Below, piece by piece: positions 27,192 to 33,407 of a DNA stretch of 33,407 bases. Under the pieces are notes generated by a model, which had not been told where the DNA came from, did no database searches, and was given only the letters and a program-made list of their open reading frames with translations. The position numbers were made by a program, and so were the translations under genes. Numbering within the stretch: position 1 is the first letter of the stretch; the number at the start of each line of letters is the position of its first letter. Source of the DNA: an uncultured beta proteobacterium (GTDB lineage Bacteria > Pseudomonadota > Gammaproteobacteria > Burkholderiales > Burkholderiaceae_C); NCBI GenBank assembly GCA_903909815.1, contig CAIVXG010000174.1, positions 1-33,407 of the forward strand, in the 5' to 3' direction.

Positions 27192-28912
27192 ACGATATTC
27201 GCCGCAACATCTTGTGGGTGATCTTTGGTGTTTCCCTGGTGTTGCTGTGGGACCATTGGCAGGTTTACAACGGGCACAAGGCCACGTTTTTCCCTTCGAC
27301 CACGGCGCCCGCCGAAGTCCGCGCTACGGCCGGGCCCGCCAGCGGCGCTCCGGTAGCGCCGACTGCGTTGCCTGGCGCGTCCGTGCCCTCGCTACCTGTG
27401 CCTTCGGCTGTGCCAGCGCGTGCCAAGGAAAGCGTGGTGGTGAATACGGACGTGCTCAAGCTGACCTTTGATACGGAGGGCGGATCCATCGTCCGTGCGG
27501 AGTTTGTCAAGTACGTCGACGAGGCCGACAAGACGAAGAATTTCGTGCTTTTGGACGAAGGCAAGGAACGCTTCTACGTCGCGCAAACCGGCCTCATTGG
27601 CGCAGCCGGCGGCGCTGCCTTGCCCAATCACAAGACCGTGATGACGCTGGTGCCGGGTGAGCACACGCTCAAGGATGGCGTGAATGAGTTGGTGTTACGG
27701 TTTGAGTCGCCCGAACTGGGTGGGGTCAAACTGATCAAGACCTACACCCTCAAGCGCGGAGCCTATGACATCGCGGTCACGCATGAAGTGGTCAACAGCG
27801 GCAGCGCATCGGTGGCGCCACAGTTGTACCTGCAACTGGTGCGTGACGGCAACAAGCCGCCCGGAGAAACATCGTTTGGAACGTCGACCTTCACCGGTCC
27901 TGCGGTCTACACCAGTGCCAAGCACTTCCAGAAGGTTGAGTTCACGGATATCAAAAAGTACAAGGATACGCTGGATAAACTGGGCGTGGAAAAGCAGTCT
28001 GCCGATGGCTATATCGCCATGGTCCAGCATTACTTTGCCAGTGCCTGGATCTTGCCAGATGGCGTGCAACGAAGCATTTCCATCGACCCCATTGACATTG
28101 GCTCGACGCTGGCTGATTGCTGTTACCGGGTCAGTGTTCTCACGCCCTTGGATAGCGTCGCGCCGGGTGCCAGCAAAGTGCTGCAAGCGCGTTTCTTTGC
28201 CGGGCCTCAGGAAGAGAAAATGCTGGAAACTTTGGCTCCCGGGCTGGAGCTGGTGAAGGACTACGGCATGTTCAAGATTCTGGCCGAGCCCCTGTACTGG
28301 CTGCTGGACAAGCTGCACGGCATCGTGCAGAACTGGGGATGGGCGATCGTGGCGCTGGTGGTTCTGCTCAAAATCGCGTTCTACTGGCTCAACGCCAAGT
28401 CCATGTCGAGCATGGCCAAGATGAAGGCGATCAACCCCAAGATCATGGAAATGCGCGAGCGCCTCAAGGACAACCCGCAGCAGATGCAGCAAGAAATGAT
28501 GCGCATCTATCGCGAGGAAAAGGTCAACCCCATGGGCGGCTGCCTGCCGATCTTCATCCAGATGCCGGTGTTCATTTCCCTGTATTGGGTGTTGCTGTCC
28601 AGCGTGGAGATGCGCAACGCGCCGTGGATCGGTTGGATCACCGACTTGTCGTCAAAAGATCCGCTGTACATCTTGCCCGTCATCATGACGCTGACGACAC
28701 TGCTGCAAACAGCGCTCAATCCGGCGCCACCGGATCCGATGCAGGCAAAAATGATGTGGTTCATGCCGCTGATCTTCAGTGTCATGTTCTTTGTCTTCCC
28801 GTCCGGTCTGGTGCTGTATTACATCGCCAACAACATCCTGACGATCGCTCAGCAGTGGGTGATCAACGTGCGCATGGGCGTGCCGCCAAAGTTCAATCTG
28901 CCCAAGTTCTGA
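27188..28912 (+). CDS. yidC: Membrane protein insertase YidC
   Basis: Inner-membrane insertase/chaperone of 574 residues that works alone or with SecYEG. It has an N-terminal anchor (residues 5-25, [18 protein letters not shown]), a Pro/Ala-rich linker, the large periplasmic beta domain (about 75-345), and then the five-helix core from [18 protein letters not shown] onward. The core includes [26 protein letters not shown], which covers the cytoplasmic coiled-coil hairpin, and [13 protein letters not shown] near the C-terminus. This is the Gram-negative form with the extended periplasmic domain. It ends eight bases before mnmE. Confidence 0.99.
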   Translation: MNDIRRNILWVIFGVSLVLLWDHWQVYNGHKATFFPSTTAPAEVRATAGPASGAPVAPTALPGASVPSLPVPSAVPARAKESVVVNTDVLKLTFDTEGGSIVRAEFVKYVDEADKTKNFVLLDEGKERFYVAQTGLIGAAGGAALPNHKTVMTLVPGEHTLKDGVNELVLRFESPELGGVKLIKTYTLKRGAYDIAVTHEVVNSGSASVAPQLYLQLVRDGNKPPGETSFGTSTFTGPAVYTSAKHFQKVEFTDIKKYKDTLDKLGVEKQSADGYIAMVQHYFASAWILPDGVQRSISIDPIDIGSTLADCCYRVSVLTPLDSVAPGASKVLQARFFAGPQEEKMLETLAPGLELVKDYGMFKILAEPLYWLLDKLHGIVQNWGWAIVALVVLLKIAFYWLNAKSMSSMAKMKAINPKIMEMRERLKDNPQQMQQEMMRIYREEKVNPMGGCLPIFIQMPVFISLYWVLLSSVEMRNAPWIGWITDLSSKDPLYILPVIMTLTTLLQTALNPAPPDPMQAKMMWFMPLIFSVMFFVFPSGLVLYYIANNILTIAQQWVINVRMGVPPKFNLPKF

Positions 28913-28919
28913 GGGTGGC

Positions 28920-30338
28920 GTGACTGACCCCATTGCCGCCGTCGCCACTGCCGCCGGGCGCGGCGCGGTGGGCATCGTGCGGGTTTCAGGGCCCCATCTT
29001 TCGGGTCTGATCAAGGCCGTTTGCGGCCGTGCCCTGCAGCCGCGCGAAGCGACTTACCTCGCGTTTCGAGACCAGGATGGCTCCAGCATGGATCAGGGTC
29101 TGGCGCTGTACTTCCCGGCGCCGCACTCATTCACTGGCGAGGATGTGCTGGAGTTGCAGGCCCATGGAGGGCCCGTCATATTGCAATTGCTGTTGGCTCG
29201 CTGCCTTCAGGCAGGTGCGCAGATCGATCCGGCTTCAGGTCGCGCGCTGCTGCCCGGATTGCGCGTGGCGCAGCCGGGGGAATTCAGCCAGCGCGCCTTC
29301 CTGAACGACAAGATCGACCTGGCCCAGGCGGAAGCGATTGCCGATCTGATCGACGCCAGCACCGAGGCTGCGGCGCGCGGCGCGAGCCGCTCCCTGGCGG
29401 GCGAGTTTTCGCGCGAAATCCATGGACTGCGCGACGCGCTGATTCATCTGCGCATGCTGGTCGAAGCCACGCTGGACTTCCCCGAAGAGGAGATTGATTT
29501 CCTGCAAAAAGCGGACGCAGCGGGACAGCTCACCACACTGCAGCAGCGCGTGCGGCAGGTGATGGGCCGGGCACAGCAGGGTGCGCTGCTGCGCGACGGC
29601 ATCAAGGTGGTGATCGCGGGGCAGCCGAATGCGGGCAAGTCCTCGCTCCTGAATGCATTGGCTGGCGCCGAGCTGGCCATCGTCACGCCCATCGCCGGCA
29701 CCACCCGCGACAAGGTGGCGCAAACCATTCAGATCGAAGGCGTTCCGGTGCACGTGATCGACACGGCGGGTCTGCGCGAGAGCGACGACGAAATCGAGCG
29801 CATCGGCATCGAGCGCGCGTGGGGGGAAATTGGCCTGGCCGACGCGGTGTTGTTCCTGCGCGATCTGAGCCGTGCACATGACCCAGATTATCTGGCGTCC
29901 GATGTTCTCATCGTTGCAGGTTTGGCCAAACAGCTCTCTGCCCAGGTGCCTGTGATCCAAGTCTGGAACAAGTCCGACACGGCGGCGCTGACCTCCACTT
30001 CGGCGCCGTTGCAAGCCGGGAACGGGACGAGCCTGGTGTTGTCGGCCAAGACCGGCGCCGGGCTCGATGGCTTGCGGCAAAAGCTGTTGTACCTTGCGGG
30101 TTGGCAATCCGCACCGGAAGGCGTCTACATCGCCCGGGCGCGTCACGTCCAGTCGATGCGCAGCGTGGAATTTCACTTGCTGGCAGCGCAGGCGCATCTG
30201 GACACCGGCGCGCAGTCCCTGGAACTGCTGGCAGAAGAGCTGCGTCTGGCGCAGAACGCGCTGGCAGCGATCACCGGTGAGTTCAGTTCGGACGACTTGC
30301 TGGGTGTGATCTTTTCAAAATTCTGTATCGGCAAGTGA
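28920..30338 (+). CDS. mnmE: tRNA uridine-5-carboxymethylaminomethyl modification GTPase
   Basis: GTPase (472 residues) that with MnmG makes the cmnm5 modification at wobble U34 of tRNAs. It has the N-terminal folate-binding domain ([23 protein letters not shown]), a helical domain with [21 protein letters not shown], and the G domain: G1 GQPNAGKSS (234-242), GTTRD (260-264), G3 DTAG (281-284) and G4 NKSD near 350. The invariant C-terminal CIGK is intact. A small insert ([10 protein letters not shown], about 103-112) precedes the PGEF motif. The start is GTG at 28920 with GAGG five bases upstream. It belongs to the rpmH-yidC-mnmE series. Confidence 0.98.
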   Translation: MTDPIAAVATAAGRGAVGIVRVSGPHLSGLIKAVCGRALQPREATYLAFRDQDGSSMDQGLALYFPAPHSFTGEDVLELQAHGGPVILQLLLARCLQAGAQIDPASGRALLPGLRVAQPGEFSQRAFLNDKIDLAQAEAIADLIDASTEAAARGASRSLAGEFSREIHGLRDALIHLRMLVEATLDFPEEEIDFLQKADAAGQLTTLQQRVRQVMGRAQQGALLRDGIKVVIAGQPNAGKSSLLNALAGAELAIVTPIAGTTRDKVAQTIQIEGVPVHVIDTAGLRESDDEIERIGIERAWGEIGLADAVLFLRDLSRAHDPDYLASDVLIVAGLAKQLSAQVPVIQVWNKSDTAALTSTSAPLQAGNGTSLVLSAKTGAGLDGLRQKLLYLAGWQSAPEGVYIARARHVQSMRSVEFHLLAAQAHLDTGAQSLELLAEELRLAQNALAAITGEFSSDDLLGVIFSKFCIGK

Positions 30339-30401
30339 TTGCGCACCTGCGGCTGCGCCTTGTGAGCAGTTGTGGGCCAAGGTAACCAATCCTAACAAGC
30401 C

Positions 30402-30430
30402 TTGTGCTGAGCAAGAATCGGCGCTACGCT
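30402..30430 (+). promoter_or_regulatory. Possible promoter for the cNMP-domain gene
   Basis: TTGTGC (30402-30407) and TACGCT (30425-30430) are 17 bases apart and end seven bases before the ATG at 30438, in the 99-bp gap after mnmE. The hexamers are only partly consensus. Confidence 0.35.
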
Positions 30431-30437
30431 TGCTGGT

Positions 30438-30929
30438 ATGAGTTCAGCTTCTGCGACCACCGAAAAGTTTGACGTTCGCAATCTGGCGCGCGCCGTTGAA
30501 TTGGACGCCGGCCCTGACGGCCTGAATGTTCGCTTGACGTCGGAACAATGGACGGTTCTTGCCAATTATCTGCAGCCCTTCAGTGTGCAATCCGGGCAGA
30601 TCTTGATGGAACTCGGGGAACTGGACCGGACCCTGTATTTTGTTGAAAGCGGAACCTTGAGCGTGCATTGCGAGGACGCCAAGTCGCGCATCCGCCTCGC
30701 CTTGGTGGGCGCAGGTTCGGTCGTGGGCGAGGGCGGCTTCTTTTCTCACCTCGCGCGCCGGGCCACCGTGCAGGCCTCTGGCGCGTGTGTGTTGTGGCGT
30801 TTGAATCCGCTTCGTTTCGGCGAACTGGTGAACCGTCAACCTGCCATCGCAGTGGAAATGCTGCTCGCGCTGGGCATGGTTCAGGGCCGTCGGCTCAGAG
30901 ACCGCGGCCGGCGCATCGCCGCCACCTGA
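30438..30929 (+). CDS. Cyclic-nucleotide-binding-domain protein (Crp-like sensor fold, no DNA-binding domain)
   Basis: A 163-residue protein with one cupin-like cNMP domain. LRVxL-type entry (residues 40-60, FSVQSGQILMELGELDRTLYFVESGTLSVH) leads to the ligand cassette GEGGFFSHLARRATVQA (97-113), which keeps the Gly-Glu and Arg/Ala-Thr positions used in cyclic-nucleotide or related effector binding. The C-terminus ends in an Arg-rich tail (RRLRDRGRRIAAT) where Crp/Fnr proteins have a helix-turn-helix, which is absent. It could be a protein-protein signal module or a remnant of a regulator. It lies alone between mnmE and transketolase on the same strand. Confidence 0.8.
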   Translation: MSSASATTEKFDVRNLARAVELDAGPDGLNVRLTSEQWTVLANYLQPFSVQSGQILMELGELDRTLYFVESGTLSVHCEDAKSRIRLALVGAGSVVGEGGFFSHLARRATVQASGACVLWRLNPLRFGELVNRQPAIAVEMLLALGMVQGRRLRDRGRRIAAT

Positions 30930-31012
30930 ATTTCGACGGCACGCCTTGGACCTGCTGCGTGAAGGTGGGGCAGCGGTTTCACGCCGTGTCGAGCCCGGAC
31001 GGCGAGGGTCGA

Positions 31013-31039
31013 CCGCTAAAATAGCGGGTTCAATCCCGC
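31013..31039 (+). promoter_or_regulatory. Overlapping hairpins and -10 box upstream of transketolase
   Basis: CCGCTA (31013-31018) pairs with TAGCGG (31022-31027) over a 3-base loop. The overlapping GCGGG (31024-31028) pairs with CCCGC (31035-31039), so only one hairpin can form at a time. TAAAAT at 31017-31022 is a reasonable -10 box. Whether this acts as DNA (promoter/operator) or RNA is not decidable here. Confidence 0.4.
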
Positions 31040-31066
31040 CTCTTTGCCATCTTCCCGGAACTTCTT

Positions 31067-33112
31067 ATGCTCAACCCTCAAGCAATGGCCAACGCAATTC
31101 GCGCCTTGGCTATGGACGCAGTGCAAGCTGCCAACTCGGGCCACCCCGGCGCACCCATGGGCATGGCCGACATGGCTGTGGCGCTTTGGGGCGATCATCT
31201 GCAGCACAACCCCGCCAATCCGCACTGGGCCAATCGCGACCGCTTCGTGCTGTCCAACGGCCACGGATCGATGCTCCTGTACGCCTTGCTGCACCTCACA
31301 GGCTACAAGCTGCCGATGTCGGAGCTGAAGAACTTTCGCAAACTGCACAGCAAAACCGCAGGCCACCCCGAGGTCGGCGTGACGCCGGGCGTGGAGACCA
31401 CCACCGGACCGCTGGGTCAGGGCATCAGCAACGCCGTGGGCATGGCGCTGGCTGAGAAGTTACTGGCGAAAGAATTCAACCGCGACGGCCATGCCATCGT
31501 GGACCACCACACCTATGCGTTCATGGGCGACGGCTGCCTGATGGAGGGCATCAGCCACGAGGCCTGCGCTCTGGCCGGCGCCTGGAAGCTCAACAAGCTG
31601 ATCGCGCTTTACGACGACAACGGCATTTCCATCGACGGCCAGGTCGCGCCCTGGTTCGTGGACAACACGCCGCTTCGTTTTGCCGCCTACGGCTGGAACG
31701 TCATCGGCCCGATCGACGGCCACGACGCGCAGGCCGTGTCGGATGCGATTGCGCAGGCGAAAAAATCCGCCACCGATCCCACGCTGATTGTGTGCAAGAC
31801 GGCCATCGGCAAAGGCAGCCCGAACCGCGCCAACACCGCCAAGGCGCACGGCGAACCGCTGGGTGCGGAAGAAATCAAGCTCACACGCGAAGCCCTGAAT
31901 TGGCCCCATGCGCCGTTTGTGATCCCCAAGGACCTGTACGCTGCGTGGGACGCAAAGGTGGCTGGTAAGGCCGCACAAGGGGCCTGGGACGCCTCGTTCA
32001 CCGCCTACAAGGCGGCCTTCCCGGAACTGGCGAAGGAATTCGTGCGCCGCATGAAGGGCGACTTGCCCAGGAAGTTCGCCCAGGTTGTGGTCGACACGGT
32101 GCTGGCGGCGCACACCAAGGGCGAAACCGTGGCCTCGCGCAAGGCCTCGCAGATTGCGCTCGAAGCCCTGACCGCAGCCCTGCCCGAATTGCTGGGTGGC
32201 TCGGCCGACCTGACGGGATCCAACCTCACCAACACCAGCAGCACGCCGAACCTGCGTTTTGACATGAACGGTGTGGGCAATGGCGGTCGCCACATCAACT
32301 ACGGCGTGCGCGAGTTCGGCATGGCGGCGATCATGAACGGCGTGGCACTGCACGGCGGCTTCATCCCCTATGGCGGCACGTTCCTGACCTTCAGCGACTA
32401 CAGCCGCAACGCCATTCGCATGGCCGCGCTGATGAAACAGCGCGTGATTCACGTGTTCACGCACGACAGCATTGGCCTGGGCGAAGACGGCCCCACGCAC
32501 CAGTCGATCGAGCACGCCGCCAGCCTGCGCCTGATCCCGAACCTGGACGTCTGGCGCCCGGCCGACACGGCTGAAACCGCCGTCGCCTGGGCTGTGGCCC
32601 TGCAGAACAGTACGCGGCCCACGGCCTTGTTGCTGAGCCGCCAGAACCTGCCCTACGCGCCCAAGGCCGACTCTGAAATGGCACCCAACGCCAACGGGCT
32701 GGACGCGATCAGCAAGGGCGCCTACGTGTTGGCCGAGCCGCGCGAAGTGGGCCTCAAGAAGAAGGCCCAGGCTGTCATCATCGCCACCGGCTCCGAAGTG
32801 CAACTCGCACTCAAGGCGCAGGAACTGCTGGCGGCTCAAAAAATCGCGGTGCGCGTGGTTTCCATGCCCAGCACCACCGCCTTCGACCGTCAGTCGGTGG
32901 CGTACCAATCGGAGGTGCTTCCCGCAGGCCTGCCGCGCATCGCGGTCGAAATGGGTGTGTCACACGGTTGGTGGAAATACGGCTGTGCAGCGGTGCTGGG
33001 CATCGACACCTATGGTGAGTCTGCGCCGGCGCCGGTGCTGTTTGAACACTTCGGTTTCACCCCTGCCAACCTGGCGCAGACGGTGCAGGCGGTGTTGCAG
33101 CGCAAGGTTTGA
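31067..33112 (+). CDS. tkt: Transketolase
   Basis: ThDP-dependent enzyme of 681 residues that moves two-carbon units between sugar phosphates in the pentose-phosphate pathway (and the Calvin cycle if present). N-terminal [30 protein letters not shown] (His66) and GPLGQG (114-119) are classic, and the ThDP/metal motif begins [13 protein letters not shown] (154-166) with DDNGISIDG following. The pyrimidine-binding domain has [11 protein letters not shown] with the catalytic Glu, and [15 protein letters not shown] near 470. The C-terminal domain is complete. The start ATG 31067 has GGAA about seven bases upstream. gap follows after 46 bases, probably cotranscribed, linking pentose-phosphate and glycolytic steps. 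Confidence 0.98.
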   Translation: MLNPQAMANAIRALAMDAVQAANSGHPGAPMGMADMAVALWGDHLQHNPANPHWANRDRFVLSNGHGSMLLYALLHLTGYKLPMSELKNFRKLHSKTAGHPEVGVTPGVETTTGPLGQGISNAVGMALAEKLLAKEFNRDGHAIVDHHTYAFMGDGCLMEGISHEACALAGAWKLNKLIALYDDNGISIDGQVAPWFVDNTPLRFAAYGWNVIGPIDGHDAQAVSDAIAQAKKSATDPTLIVCKTAIGKGSPNRANTAKAHGEPLGAEEIKLTREALNWPHAPFVIPKDLYAAWDAKVAGKAAQGAWDASFTAYKAAFPELAKEFVRRMKGDLPRKFAQVVVDTVLAAHTKGETVASRKASQIALEALTAALPELLGGSADLTGSNLTNTSSTPNLRFDMNGVGNGGRHINYGVREFGMAAIMNGVALHGGFIPYGGTFLTFSDYSRNAIRMAALMKQRVIHVFTHDSIGLGEDGPTHQSIEHAASLRLIPNLDVWRPADTAETAVAWAVALQNSTRPTALLLSRQNLPYAPKADSEMAPNANGLDAISKGAYVLAEPREVGLKKKAQAVIIATGSEVQLALKAQELLAAQKIAVRVVSMPSTTAFDRQSVAYQSEVLPAGLPRIAVEMGVSHGWWKYGCAAVLGIDTYGESAPAPVLFEHFGFTPANLAQTVQAVLQRKV

Positions 33113-33158
33113 GACGGCGGCTTTTCGAGCAAATTCCAATTTTTTTAAGGAAATGAAA

Positions 33159-33407
33159 ATGACGATCAAGATAGGCATCAACGGATTTGGGCGTATCGGG
33201 CGCATGGTGTTTCGCGCTGCGGTGCAGAACTTCTCGGACATCGAAGTCGTTGGCATCAACGACCTTCTCGAGCCCGACTACCTGGCCTACATGCTGCAGT
33301 ACGACTCGGTCCATGGCCGCTTCAAGGGCACGATTGCCGTTGAAGGCAATACCCTGATCGTCAATGGCAAACCGATTCGCCTGACCGCCGTGAAGGACCC
33401 GGCCGAG
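33159..33407 (+). CDS. gap: Glyceraldehyde-3-phosphate dehydrogenase, 3'-truncated by window end
   Basis: The first 83 residues of the NAD-binding glycolytic/gluconeogenic enzyme that converts glyceraldehyde 3-phosphate to 1,3-bisphosphoglycerate. [18 protein letters not shown] is the dinucleotide-binding start, VVGINDL and [12 protein letters not shown] are the next conserved segments, and the catalytic Cys lies beyond the window. AAGGA at 33147-33151 gives good spacing to ATG 33159; the in-frame ATG at 33153 would sit almost on top of it. Cofactor use (NAD or NADP) is not decided by this fragment. Confidence 0.97.
   Translation, partial: MTIKIGINGFGRIGRMVFRAAVQNFSDIEVVGINDLLEPDYLAYMLQYDSVHGRFKGTIAVEGNTLIVNGKPIRLTAVKDPAE

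Noticed and set aside
31024-31040. Sequence resembling a tRNA T-arm (GCGGGTTCAATCCCGCC)
   Set aside because: The loop is six bases rather than seven, and no acceptor, D or anticodon arm lies upstream, so it is treated as a simple hairpin before transketolase.
31460-32908. 482-residue minus-strand open frame
   Set aside because: Antisense shadow of transketolase.
33153-33158. Earlier in-frame ATG for gap
   Set aside because: It is nearly in contact with the AAGGA ribosome site; ATG 33159 has normal spacing and gives the standard N-terminus.

Overview
This GC-rich window reads as chromosomal DNA of a betaproteobacterium of the order Burkholderiales, most likely a Comamonadaceae-type organism. 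This is inferred from the preserved gene order rpmH-rnpA-yidD-yidC-mnmE facing away from dnaA-dnaN-gyrB, the orphan Bug/TctC-type binding protein, the dctA, tcuAB and isoquinoline-oxidoreductase-like genes, and the high G+C protein-coding style. No tRNA, rRNA, CRISPR array, insertion sequence or prophage gene is visible.

Left part (1-20539, accessory metabolism and transport). A truncated gshB faces an exported-type serine hydrolase. A 379-bp spacer carries a REP-like palindrome and a 10-bp tandem repeat just before a DHA2-type drug exporter gene. An Old Yellow Enzyme reductase and an exported metallo-beta-lactamase-fold protein follow. Positions 6223-12952 hold a tightly packed same-strand cluster: dctA (dicarboxylate carrier), a LigI-like lactonase/amidohydrolase with a signal peptide, tcuA and tcuB (tricarballylate dehydrogenase and its Fe-S membrane partner), a Bug solute-binding protein, and a matrixin-like zinc protease that shares one base with the Bug gene. 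After yjdM come, on the minus strand, a HAD hydrolase and the two subunits of an isoquinoline-1-oxidoreductase-like molybdenum hydroxylase, coupled by ATGA overlaps. An exported creatininase-family protein and a YncE-like beta-propeller protein form a plus-strand pair. They converge on a second DHA2 exporter.

Right part (20540-33407, replication origin and core genes). gyrB, dnaN and dnaA lie on the minus strand. The dnaA-rpmH spacer holds three DnaA-box-like 9-mers in AT-rich DNA and is the likely oriC/dnaA control region. Going rightward on the plus strand are rpmH, rnpA, yidD, yidC and mnmE (ribosome, RNase P, membrane insertion, tRNA modification), then a small cyclic-nucleotide-binding-domain protein, transketolase, and the start of gap, which is cut by the window end. 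The change of gene direction at about 26.1 kb is what is expected at a bidirectional origin.

The best candidates for something undescribed are the composite dctA/lactonase/tcuAB/Bug cluster, with an inverted repeat between its two halves, and the exported creatininase-like/beta-propeller pair, whose metal-binding signature is altered. Several start codons sit 6-7 bases after a -10-like hexamer, which suggests leaderless mRNAs. All functions are assigned by reading the sequences, not by database search.
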